Assembly: GCF_005768555.2 (NCBI RefSeq)
Contig: NZ_VCHX02000124.1
Location: forward strand, 36,595 to 71,248
DNA from: Streptomyces sporangiiformans
GTDB taxonomy: Bacteria; Actinomycetota; Actinomycetes; Streptomycetales; Streptomycetaceae
Direction: 5' to 3'
Length of the DNA stretch: 34,654 nt
Positions 1 through 8,500 of the stretch are shown here, piece by piece. Below the pieces are notes generated by a model. That model worked only from the letters and a program-made list of their open reading frames with translations. It had not been told where the DNA came from and did no database searches. The position numbers and the translations under genes were made by a program. How positions within the stretch are numbered: position 1 is the first letter of the stretch; the number at the start of each line of letters is the position of its first letter.

Positions 1-366
1 GCCCTGGCGGGCCATGTCCACCACTCGGAGATGGAGGTCATGAAGTACGGCACACGCCTGCGCATCGAGGGCTCGACCGGCGGCAGCGGCCTGCGCGCGG
101 TCGAGGGCAAGCACCCCGACCCCATCGAGACATCGATCCTCTACCTGGACCGTGACACCCGTCGCCTCCAGGCCTGGGACGAGATCAAACTGGGCGGCCT
201 GGGCCTGTCAACGGCCGAGGTCAGCCGCCACCTCCCGAGGGAGAACCAGCCCGGCGCGTCCCTAACCCCTGGCACCCCTTCTCCCGCCACTCCCGGCTCC
301 CCTTCGTCCCCCACTCCTGGCACTCCCTCGCCCGCCACACCCAGGAGCCCCTCACCCTCGCCCTAA
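1..366 (+). CDS. Calcineurin-like metallophosphoesterase, C-terminal part (5' end outside window)
   Basis: The frame is open from the first base to a TAA at 364-366, so 121 C-terminal residues are present and the start lies upstream. The fragment opens with AGHVHH, which fits the last metal-binding GHxH motif of calcineurin-like phosphoesterases, followed by a beta-rich stretch typical of the end of that fold. The last ~35 residues are a low-complexity Pro/Ser/Thr/Gly tail (PGTPSPATPGSP, then a near copy PGTPSPATPRSP), encoded by an imperfect duplication of about 48 bp. The tail is probably a disordered, fast-evolving extension. The substrate cannot be told. The family call rests mainly on one motif plus general resemblance to Streptomyces phosphoesterases, so it is moderate. 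Confidence 0.6.
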   Translation, partial: ALAGHVHHSEMEVMKYGTRLRIEGSTGGSGLRAVEGKHPDPIETSILYLDRDTRRLQAWDEIKLGGLGLSTAEVSRHLPRENQPGASLTPGTPSPATPGSPSSPTPGTPSPATPRSPSPSP

Positions 367-372
367 ACCGTT

Positions 373-402
373 TTGGCGTTACCTCCCGCCATCCCATATG
401 CT
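373..402 (+). promoter_or_regulatory. Putative HrdB-type promoter of tRNA-Glu
   Basis: TTGGCG at 373-378 and TATGCT at 397-402 are 18 bp apart, a plausible -35/-10 pair about 45 bp before the mature 5' end of tRNA-Glu. No mapped start supports it. Confidence 0.45.
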
Positions 403-446
403 TCTCACGTCCCCGACGCGCTGAGAAGCGCCCAGGCGGGCCGATA

Positions 447-519
447 GCCCTCATCGTCTAGCGGCCTAGGACGCCGCCCTTTCAAGGCGGTAGCACGGGT
501 TCGAATCCCGTTGGGGGCA
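447..519 (+). tRNA. tRNA-Glu (anticodon TTC)
   Basis: A complete cloverleaf of 73 nt. The acceptor 447-453 pairs with 512-518, with discriminator A519. The anticodon stem CCGCC/GGCGG (474-478 and 486-490) encloses the loop CTTTCAA, giving anticodon TTC at 481-483. The T-arm contains GGTTCGAAT. CCA is not encoded. Its last 17 bases plus the next base recur exactly at 3792-3809. Confidence 0.97.
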
Positions 520-545
520 CTCGATCGTCTTGCGTTGTCGCAGGT

Positions 546-570
546 AAGGACCTCTTCGTGAGGTCCTTTT
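546..570 (+). terminator. Intrinsic terminator after tRNA-Glu
   Basis: Inverted repeat AAGGACCTC (546-554) and GAGGTCCTT (560-568) around a 5-nt loop, running into TTTT. It lies 27 bp after the tRNA. Confidence 0.85.
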
Positions 571-624
571 CGCGTTTCGGGAATGGCCGACGACTCTGCT
601 TGTCATGTACGTAGGGTGTGGGCC

Positions 625-1980
625 ATGCCGGAAGACTCCCCGTTGATTCAGAGCCTGCGAACGGCAGTTGCGGCGGCCCCCACGGACGTACCCCTGCGGC
701 TGCACTTGGCGGAACTCCTCCTGAACGGCGGACAGCCCGAAGCGGCGGTCGCCGAAGTGGCCGTGGCTCTGCAGCACGCGCCCAGCGACGCACAGGCCCG
801 GGGACTCATGGCGCGCGCCATGGGCATGCCGCCGGCGGACCCGCAGCCCGAGCAGGCCCAGGTGGCCGCGGCGCCTGGGGCGCCCACAGGGCGGGAGGCA
901 ACCGCAGGGCAGGACGCACCCACGAGGCACGGGGCACCCGCGCCCCAGGACGCGCCCACGGAGCAGGAGGCACCCGCAGGCCGCGAGGGATTCGACTGGC
1001 GAGCCGCCGAGGAGCAGGTCGGCGACGTCGTACCGCCGCGGTTCGTCGAGACGCCGCTCACCGCCGACGGCCAGGACGACCCCGGCGACACCTCCGCCTG
1101 GGACGTGGACGCACCCGGCACCGTGCGCCTCGCCGACGTCGGCGGCATGCAGGACGTCAAGGACCGCCTGGAGGCCGCCTTCCTCGCCCCCATGCGCAAC
1201 CCCGAACTGCGCCGGCTCTACGGCAAGAGCCTGCGCGGCGGTCTCCTGCTGTACGGCCCACCCGGCTGCGGCAAGACCTTCATCGCCCGCGCCATCGCCG
1301 GCGAACTCGGGGCGAGCTTCCTGTCCGTATCGGTCAACGACGTCCTCGACATGTGGATGGGCAACTCCGAGCGGAACATGCACGAGCTCTTCCAGACCGC
1401 CCGCCGCCAGGCACCCTGCGTGGTCTTCCTCGACGAACTCGACGCGCTCGGCGCCAAACGCAGCCGCACCGCACACAGCGGCATGCGCAACACCGTCAAC
1501 CAACTGCTCACCGAACTCGACGGCATCGACGCCCAAGCCAACGAAGGCGTCTTCGTACTCGCCGCCACCAACGTCCCCTGGGATGTGGACATCGCCCTGC
1601 GCCGGCCCGGCCGCCTGGACCGCACCCTCCTCGTCCTGCCGCCCGACACCCCCGCCCGCGAGGCGATCCTCCGCTACCACCTGCGCGAACGCCCCATCGA
1701 GAACATCGACTTGAGCAAGCTGGCCAAGACCACCGACGGACTCTCCGGCGCCGACCTGGCCCACCTGTGCGAGGCCGCGGCCGAGCGGGCACTGCTCGAC
1801 TCCGCACGCACCGGCACCGTACGCATGATCGGCACAAAAGACCTGCTGGCCGCCGCGAAGGACATCGCCCCGTCCACCGAGCCGTGGTTCGCCTCGGCCC
1901 GCAACGTGGCCATGTTCGCGAACGAAGGCGGCATGTACGACGACCTGGTGGCCTACCTCAAGAAGAAGCGGAAACTGTGA
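625..1980 (+). CDS. AAA+ ATPase with N-terminal TPR-like region
   Basis: A 451-residue protein. Residues 1-66 form two TPR-like helical hairpins. Residues 70-120 are an Ala/Pro/Gln/Gly linker with decayed repeats. Residues 165-420 are a classic AAA module of the CDC48/FtsH type: Walker A GPPGCGKT (211-218), Walker B VVFLDE (266-271), sensor-1 Asn316, second region of homology RRPGRLDR with candidate arginine fingers Arg327 and Arg330, and a GLSGADL sensor-2 region (372-378). No protease domain follows, and the protein ends in a short basic tail. I chose the ATG at 625, where the TPR-like region begins; an in-frame ATG at 583 has nothing conserved after it. TAGGGT at 612-617 is a possible -10 box seven bases before the ATG, so the mRNA may be leaderless. 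Its stop overlaps the start of the TPR membrane gene by 4 bp, so the two are coupled. I infer an unfoldase or remodelling role with that partner; the client is unknown. Confidence 0.88.
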   Translation: MPEDSPLIQSLRTAVAAAPTDVPLRLHLAELLLNGGQPEAAVAEVAVALQHAPSDAQARGLMARAMGMPPADPQPEQAQVAAAPGAPTGREATAGQDAPTRHGAPAPQDAPTEQEAPAGREGFDWRAAEEQVGDVVPPRFVETPLTADGQDDPGDTSAWDVDAPGTVRLADVGGMQDVKDRLEAAFLAPMRNPELRRLYGKSLRGGLLLYGPPGCGKTFIARAIAGELGASFLSVSVNDVLDMWMGNSERNMHELFQTARRQAPCVVFLDELDALGAKRSRTAHSGMRNTVNQLLTELDGIDAQANEGVFVLAATNVPWDVDIALRRPGRLDRTLLVLPPDTPAREAILRYHLRERPIENIDLSKLAKTTDGLSGADLAHLCEAAAERALLDSARTGTVRMIGTKDLLAAAKDIAPSTEPWFASARNVAMFANEGGMYDDLVAYLKKKRKL

Positions 1981-3098
1981 GCACCCTGCATCCGGCCGTG
2001 GAACGGGCCGACGCACTCATCGAGCTCAAGCGATACGACGACGCCGAAGCCCTGCTGGGCGAACGGCTCGCGGAAGACCCCGGCGACCTACGCGCCTGGG
2101 TCAAACTCGCTCGCTGCCGGCTCGACGCACAGCAACCGGAGAAGGCGCTCGAGGCGACCGACGAAGCGGTCAAACTCGACCCGGAGGACCTGGGCGCACT
2201 CATCATGCGCTCGCAGGCACTGCGCCGAGTCGGCGGCCGGCTCGACGAGGCCGAAAGCACACTGCGGGAAGTAGTGCGCCTCGCTCCGGAGTACTGGTAC
2301 GGGTACGCGCTGCTCGCCGATCTCGTATGGCGTGCCAACACGGTACGCCAGGGCCAGGCGAACGGCGGCACCCTCGACCGACGCACACTGGAGCGCTTCC
2401 TCGAGGAAGCCGGCGACCTGGCCAAGGAAGCACTGCGCCTGGGCCCCGAGGAGATCTACGCGCACGAGGTCGCCTGGCTGATCGCCGACATGGCCGGCAA
2501 CAAGACGGTCGCGGACCAGCTGGACCACGCCATTCTCCAGCTCGACCCCCACCACCAGCAGGCCCTGGCCCGACGGACCGAGAAAGCGGCGAACACCCCG
2601 GGAGTCAAGGCGACAGAGGCGGCCACCCTGTACGCGGACGCACTCGCCTCCGCCCCGGAATCGGCGTCCATGCGACGCGGTCTCGACGACGCCTCGTACC
2701 GCCTGCTGCGCGGTGTCCGATGGCTCGCCCTGCTCTGTCTGGCCCTGGCCGGCACCGGGATCGACCTCTTCGCCGTCGAGGGCGAGGTCCAGCGGGAGTT
2801 GCCCGTACCGCTCGGCAACCGCCTGTGGACCCTCGTGCCCATGACCGTGATCTGGGCCGCGGGCGCCCTACTGCGATACCGCCGCCTGCGCGCGGGCGTA
2901 CGGATCAACATCCGCTCCGTCATCCGCAACGGCACGTGGCCCCGCGTCGTGCTGGCCCAGGCCGCCTGGGCCATGCTCTGCGCGCTGCTCATCACCCAGG
3001 TGCCGTGGACGGAACGCACGGTTCCCCAAGTGCTCTTCTGGGCCGGCCTGTTGCCCATCGCGGCCACGATCTGGTTCGACCGGAAGAAGCGAGGCTGA
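1977..3098 (+). CDS. TPR protein with C-terminal membrane domain, partner of the AAA+ ATPase
   Basis: A 373-residue protein starting at the GTG of a GTGA overlap with the ATPase stop. Residues 1 to about 240 are tandem TPR-like hairpins, with recurring patterns such as AWVKLARCRLDAQQPEKALE and YGYALLADLVW. The C-terminal ~130 residues contain about four hydrophobic segments (near WLALLCLALAG, LVPMTVIWAAGALL, AWAMLCALLI and FWAGLLPIAATIW), then a basic end. The expected topology is a cytoplasmic TPR scaffold anchored in the membrane. The overlap means both proteins are made from one message, and each carries TPR-like repeats. It could recruit the ATPase to the membrane, loosely comparable to AAA+/TPR pairs of secretion systems, but no secretion gene is nearby. 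Function unknown. Confidence 0.85.
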   Translation: MSTLHPAVERADALIELKRYDDAEALLGERLAEDPGDLRAWVKLARCRLDAQQPEKALEATDEAVKLDPEDLGALIMRSQALRRVGGRLDEAESTLREVVRLAPEYWYGYALLADLVWRANTVRQGQANGGTLDRRTLERFLEEAGDLAKEALRLGPEEIYAHEVAWLIADMAGNKTVADQLDHAILQLDPHHQQALARRTEKAANTPGVKATEAATLYADALASAPESASMRRGLDDASYRLLRGVRWLALLCLALAGTGIDLFAVEGEVQRELPVPLGNRLWTLVPMTVIWAAGALLRYRRLRAGVRINIRSVIRNGTWPRVVLAQAAWAMLCALLITQVPWTERTVPQVLFWAGLLPIAATIWFDRKKRG

Positions 3099-3139
3099 GC
3101 GGGCAGGTCAACCCGGAGACGGGGCGGGGCTGGGTGGTC

Positions 3140-3517
3140 TCACCCCCTTCGCCGGGTCTCCAGGCGTACATGCAGATCGGCCTCTTGGTCCCCGGAGGCC
3201 GCACAGACCTCGTGCACGGAGAAGAGGGAATCCAGAGTGGTACGGAACCGGTCGACTGCCCAGTAGCCGCCCTGTACGTCGGCCGTGACGGACGCCGCGA
3301 GCCGGGCCGAGCGGGCGCCCTCATGGGCGTCGGCGACGTCGAAGGTGCCGAGCCACACCGTCGGGCGCGTCTCGGAGACCTCCTGCGGCACATCGTCGGC
3401 GCACCGGTCGGACGCGAAGCACGCGCACAGGGCGTCGAACACGATCCGAGCGTCTTCCTTGCTGCATTCGCTGAGTTCCACCGAGACGGATTCCGGGTGC
3501 GGTCGCTCACTGCTCAT
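3140..3517 (-). CDS. Small hypothetical protein (125 aa)
   Basis: The start at 3517 is set by a strong GAGAGGAG ribosome site in front of the ATG. The reading frame runs further upstream, but without a ribosome site or protein-like composition. The protein is soluble and mixed alpha/beta, with five cysteines (C18, C31, C33, C39, C105) and no signal peptide or membrane segment. A VSVELSECSKEDARIVFDAL opening followed by a hydrophobic beta pattern suggests a small ferredoxin-like or regulator fold, but I do not recognise a family. It converges on the TPR gene with 41 bp between stops. Together with the AAA+/TPR pair it occupies the interval between tRNA-Glu and the duplicated tRNA-Glu 3' end. 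Confidence 0.75.
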   Translation of the reverse strand: MSSERPHPESVSVELSECSKEDARIVFDALCACFASDRCADDVPQEVSETRPTVWLGTFDVADAHEGARSARLAASVTADVQGGYWAVDRFRTTLDSLFSVHEVCAASGDQEADLHVRLETRRRG

Positions 3518-3847
3518 CGGGATCGCTCCTCTCGTGACCGCTCTGCGGTACCGCGGGAAAGCGCCTGCGAAACCGCCCCACTCCCAGAAAAGCACCACCG
3601 GGGTCCGCAGGTCACGCGTGCGGGGCGAGGCCCGAGTTCTGATACGCTGATCCAGCGACGACGGGCCGCCACAGCGTGTCCATCCGGTCACTGAGAATCA
3701 CCAGACCGGCGAGGACAGCGAAGCGATTCAACCGTCGCGGTGAGCGTCAGTTCACAGCGGGACGATCTTGGAGTTCACACCAGAGCCGCAAGAATCCCGT
3801 TGGGGGCACGCAATCCCGTGTGCGACACTATTCGCACGCGACAGCTT
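3518..3847. other. 330-bp non-coding stretch before tRNA-Asp
   Basis: No convincing gene on either strand. It holds the exact tRNA-Glu 3'-end copy at 3792-3809 and must contain the tRNA-Asp promoter; the best -10-like string is CACTAT at 3826-3831, with no good -35 at normal spacing. Confidence 0.5.
3792..3809 (+). repeat. Direct repeat of tRNA-Glu 3' end (att-like or decayed tRNA)
   Basis: GAATCCCGTTGGGGGCAC matches positions 503-520 of the tRNA-Glu locus base for base over 18 bp, and similarity stops abruptly on both sides. It covers half of the T-arm, the 3' acceptor strand, the discriminator and one flanking base. No D-arm or anticodon arm precedes it, so it is not a tRNA gene. This is what an attachment-site remnant looks like. 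A deleted second tRNA-Glu is the main alternative. Confidence 0.8.
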
Positions 3848-3922
3848 GGTCCTGTGGAGCAGTTTGGAGTGCTCGCCACCCTGTCAAGGTGGAGGCCGCG
3901 GGTTCAAATCCCGTCAGGACCG
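3848..3922 (+). tRNA. tRNA-Asp (anticodon GTC), copy 1
   Basis: 75 nt. Acceptor GGTCCTG pairs with CAGGACC, discriminator G3922. Anticodon stem CCACC/GGTGG with loop CTGTCAA gives GTC. The sequence is identical to the copy at 9611-9685. Confidence 0.97.
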
Positions 3923-3927
3923 CTGAG

Positions 3928-3941
3928 GTTTCACGTGAAAC
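3928..3941. other. parS centromere site (ParB-binding)
   Basis: GTTTCACGTGAAAC is the exact Streptomyces parS consensus. It sits at the centre of a perfect 22-bp palindrome (3924-3945) that fills almost the whole spacer between tRNA-Asp and tRNA-Phe. ParB binds such sites around oriC to organise and segregate chromosomes during sporulation. A loop-less palindrome is a poor terminator, and the transcript presumably continues into tRNA-Phe. Confidence 0.88.
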
Positions 3942-3946
3942 CTCAC

Positions 3947-4020
3947 GGCTGGGTAGCTCAGTTGGTACGAGCGGCCGCCTGAAAAGCGGCAGGTCGCCGG
4001 TTCGATCCCGGCCCCAGCCA
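3947..4020 (+). tRNA. tRNA-Phe (anticodon GAA)
   Basis: 74 nt. Acceptor GGCTGGG pairs with CCCAGCC, discriminator A4020. Anticodon stem GCCGC/GCGGC with loop CTGAAAA gives GAA. Probably cotranscribed with tRNA-Asp 24 bp upstream, reading through the parS palindrome. Confidence 0.97.
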
Positions 4021-4025
4021 CAGTT

Positions 4026-4056
4026 AAGGCCTCGATCTTCGGATCGAGGCCTTTTT
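4026..4056 (+). terminator. Intrinsic terminator of the tRNA-Asp/tRNA-Phe unit
   Basis: A perfect 12-bp stem, AAGGCCTCGATC (4026-4037) and its complement (4042-4053), closes a TTCG tetraloop and is followed by T residues to 4056. Confidence 0.93.
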
Positions 4057-4119
4057 CGTATCCCTTCCGCCTCTCGCTCTGGTTCGTACGAGCGATCGCG
4101 TCCGCTGCCGGGCCATTAC

Positions 4120-4200
4120 TCCCCGACTTACAGCTCGGCCCGCCGATGGCTTCGGCGTAGACCGGCGCATCCAGTCCTCACGCCACCAGCGTGAGGACAG
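4120..4200 (-). ncRNA. Candidate omega-RNA / right end of the tnpB element
   Basis: TnpB guide RNAs are usually encoded across the 3' end of tnpB and the transposon right end. Here a 10-bp stem with a 5-nt loop (4174-4198) covers the tnpB stop codon, and a second hairpin CGCCGA/TCGGCG (4141-4157) follows. The true boundary, and hence the guide segment reading toward tRNA-Phe, cannot be set from one sequence. Confidence 0.4.
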
Positions 4201-5350
4201 GGACCTGTGACCCGGCCCCGCAGACCCACACCCACCAGCCGCGTTGGCCGATGACGTGGGACGCATTCAGATCCGCGTGCTCAACGAAGCCGCAGGATCT
4301 GCACGCGAACACGGCCTGGCGAGGCCGGTTGCGCTTGTCGATGTGATGGCACTGCGAGCATTCCTGGCTGGTGTACGCCGGACTGACGTACACCACCGGC
4401 ACCCCGGCCTTGCGTGCCTTGTAGGCGATGAAGGAGCCGAGCTGCCCGAAGGCCCAGGAGTTCAGCGTGACGCGTTGGGGCTTTTTCAGCCGTGCCCGTT
4501 CGCGGATGCCGCCCAGGTCTTCCAGAGCGATTCCGCGGCCGGTGCGTTGAGCCTCCGCCACGATGTGCTTGCTGATCTTGTGGTTGATGTCGCGGGTGCG
4601 GCGCGCCTGTTTACCGGCGTTGCATTTGGCCCGTCGCTTGGCTGAGCGGGTGTTCTTCTTGGCGAGGTCGCGCTGCAGTCGGCGGTCGTTTTCGCGTGCC
4701 CGGTTGACCGGTCGGCCGCTGTGGCGCCTGCCGGAGGATGTGGTGGCGATGTTCTCGATGCCGAGGTCGACGCCGATGAAGCCGTGTGGCGCGGGGTTCT
4801 CGGGGGGTTCCGGTACATCAATGGTGGCCAGCAGGTACCACTGGCCGTTCTGCTGGAGCAGGTCGGATTCGCCCTGCCGTCGGCGGGCCAGAAGGAGCAG
4901 CTGGTCCTCGTGGCCGGTGTAGGCGAGGCGTTTCATGCGGCCTTCGACGGTCCAGATGGACACGGTCCGGTGTTCTGTCTGCCAGGAGAGCATCCGGTCG
5001 TCGTAGGGCTGGGCTGCGTCGGGGCGGAAGGTGATGGGTTTGCCGGTGGCCTTGGTGCGGCGCCTGGAGTTGGGGCGGCCGAGGGCTCCGGCTCTGACGT
5101 TGGCCGCGAGCGCCGTGTAGGCGTCGCAGGTTTTCTTGATGACGTGCTGGGCGGCTTGGGCGCCGAGTCCCCAGCGGTCTTTGAGCTGGGTGTAGATCTG
5201 TGCGCGCAGTTCGCGGTTCCGTTTGATGCCGGTCGTGAAGGCGTGGTGGGAGGCGTGGTTTGCGGCTTCGTTGCAGGCGTGCAGGGTCGCCTTCAGTGCC
5301 GACGCCTGTTGCGGTGTCGGCAGCAGCTTCACGCGGATCACGAGCTTCAC
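4178..5350 (-). CDS. tnpB: TnpB RNA-guided nuclease / IS200-IS605-type OrfB
   Basis: A 390-residue protein of normal TnpB length with an intact RuvC-like active site: Asp195 in FIGVDLGIEN, Glu277 in GIALEDLGGI and Asp360 in EHADLNASHVI. A zinc ribbon is formed by C331, C334, C350 and C353 (CSQC and CRSC). The N-terminal helix-turn-helix-like half includes a Phe-Arg-Pro segment near 108-110. Family members are RNA-guided DNA endonucleases that cut at a short motif beside the element and favour its retention. No TnpA (Y1) or serine transposase is nearby, so this is a solitary copy that would need help in trans or has been domesticated. The ATG at 5350 has only a weak ribosome site. The element lies between the tRNA-Phe terminator and hrpA, opposite in direction to both. 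Confidence 0.93.
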   Translation of the reverse strand: MKLVIRVKLLPTPQQASALKATLHACNEAANHASHHAFTTGIKRNRELRAQIYTQLKDRWGLGAQAAQHVIKKTCDAYTALAANVRAGALGRPNSRRRTKATGKPITFRPDAAQPYDDRMLSWQTEHRTVSIWTVEGRMKRLAYTGHEDQLLLLARRRQGESDLLQQNGQWYLLATIDVPEPPENPAPHGFIGVDLGIENIATTSSGRRHSGRPVNRARENDRRLQRDLAKKNTRSAKRRAKCNAGKQARRTRDINHKISKHIVAEAQRTGRGIALEDLGGIRERARLKKPQRVTLNSWAFGQLGSFIAYKARKAGVPVVYVSPAYTSQECSQCHHIDKRNRPRQAVFACRSCGFVEHADLNASHVIGQRGWWVWVCGAGSQVPVLTLVA

Positions 5351-5550
5351 GAAGGGAGAATCTAGATCCCGTCGTGGATTCGATCCGGAAATCGGTGGTC
5401 GACCACTGTTTCGAGTGACGATTCGTACTGGTGGCCAGTTTTGTTCTGTCGTTCGGGCGGGCGTGGTGCGTCATGAAGGTGCGCGGGTGGGGTGTGGTGG
5501 GGCAAATCCATTCGCCAGCACTTTTGCCGAGGTGCGATCCTGGACTCCGT

Positions 5551-8500
5551 ATGTCTACGCATCCTGCCCCCGCCTTCGGCCCTCTTGCCTCCCGCCTGTC
5601 CGAGTTGTCCTTGCGCGATGCGCAGCGGCTTGGTCGCAGGCTTGAGGGTGCGCGCCGGATCCGTAAGCCCGAGGCCCGGGACGCCGTGCTGGCCGAGATC
5701 ACGGCCGAGGTGGAGAAGGCCGAGGTGCGGATGGCCGAGCGGCGCGCACGCGTGCCGGCTGTCACGTATCCCGAGCAACTGCCCGTCAGCCAGAAGAAGG
5801 ACGTGATCGCGGACGCCATCCGTGATCACCAGGTCGTGATCGTCGCGGGTGAGACCGGGTCCGGGAAGACGACGCAGATTCCCAAGATCTGTCTTGAGCT
5901 GGGGCGTGGGGTCCGGGGCATGATCGGGCACACCCAGCCCCGGCGCATCGCCGCTCGTACGGTCGCCGAGCGTGTCGCCGAGGAGATGAGCACGCCGCTC
6001 GGCGAGGCCGTCGGCTGGAAGGTCCGGTTCACCGACCAGGTGGGCGCGGACACGTATGTGAAGCTCATGACCGACGGCATTCTGCTCGCCGAGATCCAGA
6101 CGGACCGCGAACTGCGCGCGTACGACACGATCATCATCGACGAGGCCCACGAGCGGTCCCTGAACATCGACTTCCTGCTCGGCTATCTCGCTCAGCTGCT
6201 TCCCAGGCGGCCGGATCTGAAGGTCGTCATCACCTCGGCGACCATCGATCCGGAGCGGTTCTCCCGCCACTTCGGCGACGCTCCGATCGTGGAGGTGAGC
6301 GGCCGTACGTATCCCGTCGAGGTCCGTTATCGACCGCTGCTCGAAGAGGACGGTGACGACGCCGACCGCGACCAGATCACCGCGATCACGGACGCCGTGG
6401 AGGAGCTCCAGAGGGAAGGCAAGGGCGACATCCTGGTCTTCCTTTCCGGGGAGCGGGAGATCCGGGACACCGCGGACGCGCTGACGAAGAAGAACTACCG
6501 CTTCACCGAAGTCCTCCCCCTGTACGCCCGCCTGTCGCACGCCGAGCAGCATCGCGTCTTCCAGCCCCATACGGGTCGCAGGATCGTGCTGGCCACGAAT
6601 GTCGCCGAGACGTCCCTGACCGTCCCGGGCATCAAGTACGTCATCGATCCGGGCACGGCCCGCATCTCCAGATACAGCCACCGTACGAAGGTTCAGCGCC
6701 TCCCCATCGAGGCGATCTCCCAGGCCAGCGCCAACCAGCGCAAGGGCCGCTGCGGGCGGACCAGCGACGGCATCTGCATCCGTCTCTACAGCGAAGACGA
6801 CTTCGACGCCCGGCCCGAGTTCACCGACGCCGAGATTCTCCGTACGAACCTGGCCTCCGTCATCCTTCAGATGACCGCCGCCGGGCTCGGGGACATCGAG
6901 AAGTTCCCGTTCATCGATCCGCCGGACCATCGCAACATCCGTGACGGCGTCCAGCTTCTGCAGGAACTGGGCGCGCTGGACCCGGCGCAGAAGGACGCGC
7001 GGAAGCGGCTGACGCAGACGGGTCGCCGGCTGGCCCAGTTGCCGGTCGACCCGCGGCTGGCCCGTATGGTCCTGGAGGCCGACAAGAACGGCTGCGTACG
7101 CGAGGTCATGGTGATCGCGGCCGCGCTCTCCATCCAGGACCCGCGTGAACGTCCGGCCGACAAGCAGACACAGGCGGACCAGCAGCACGCCCGCTTCAAG
7201 GACGAGACGAGCGATTTCCTCGCGTTTCTCAACCTGTGGCGGTACATCCGCGAGCAGCAGAAGGAGCGGGGTTCGTCCTCCTTCCGCCGTATGTGCAAGC
7301 AGGAGTATCTGAACTATCTGCGGATCCGCGAGTGGCAGGACATCTACTCGCAGTTGCGCACCGTGGCCAAGCAGATGGGTATCCATCTGAACGAGGACGA
7401 CGCCGCCGACCAGCAGGTCCATGTCTCCCTCCTGGCCGGCCTTCTGTCCCATGTCGGCATGAAGGACGTGAAGGAGGGTGCGAGGAACGAGTATCTGGGC
7501 GCCCGGAACGCGAAGTTCGCGATCTTCCCGGGCTCCGCCCTCTTCAAGAAGCCCCCGCGCTTCGTGATGTCCGCCGAGCTCGTCGAGACGTCCCGCCTCT
7601 GGGCGCGCGTCAACGCGAAGATCGAGCCCGAGTGGGTCGAGCCTCTGGCCGGGCATCTGCTCAAGCGCACGTACAGCGAACCGCACTGGGAGAAGGACCA
7701 GGCCGCGGTGATGGCGTACGAGAAGGTCACGCTGTACGGGGTACCGATCATCGCCCAGCGCAAGGTCAACTATGGGCGGATCGACCCGGAGACGTCCCGC
7801 GAGCTTTTCATTCGCAACGCCCTCGTCGAGGGCGACTGGCGTACGCACCACAAGTTCTTCGCCGACAACCGCAGACTCCTCACCGAGGTAGAGGAGTTGG
7901 AGCACCGGGCGCGGCGCCGCGACATCCTCGTGGACGACGAGACGCTGTTCGACTTCTACGACCAGCGGGTGCCGGAACATGTCGTGTCTGGCGCCCATTT
8001 CGACTCCTGGTGGAAGCACAAGCGGCGCGAGGAGCCCGAGCTGCTCGACTTCGAGCGGTCGATGCTCATCAATGAGAAGGCGGGTGCCGTCACCAAGGAC
8101 GACTATCCGGACTCGTGGCGTCAGGGGCGGCTCAAGTTCCGTGTGACCTATCAGTTCGAGCCAGGTGCGGACGCGGACGGTGTGACCGTTCATGTGCCGC
8201 TTCAGGTGCTCAACCAGGTCTCGGACGAGGGCTTCGACTGGCAGATCCCGGGGCTCCGGGAGGATGTCGTCACGGAGCTGATCCGGTCGCTCCCGAAGCC
8301 GATCCGGCGCCATTACGTGCCCGCGCCGAACTATGCGCAGGCGTTCATGGAGCGGGCGGCGCCGTCGGGCTCCGGGCTGCCCATGGAACAGCAGGAGCCG
8401 TTGACGGTGGCCATGGCGCGCGAGCTCAAGCGCATGGTCGGTGTGCCGCTGACGGCCGACGACTTCGACTGGTCGAAGGTCCCCGACCATTTGAAGATCA

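Noticed and set aside
618..1976. Long N-terminal extension of the TPR protein in the +1 frame of the ATPase
   Set aside because: The upstream part is an Arg/Pro-rich out-of-frame translation of the ATPase gene. The protein starts at the GTG of the 4-bp overlap.
3924..3945. Terminator interpretation of the palindrome between tRNA-Asp and tRNA-Phe
   Set aside because: It has no loop and no T run, it precedes another tRNA, and its core is the exact parS consensus.
3948..4194. Coding frames across the tRNA-Asp/tRNA-Phe unit
   Set aside because: They run through tRNA genes and a terminator and have no ribosome site or protein features.
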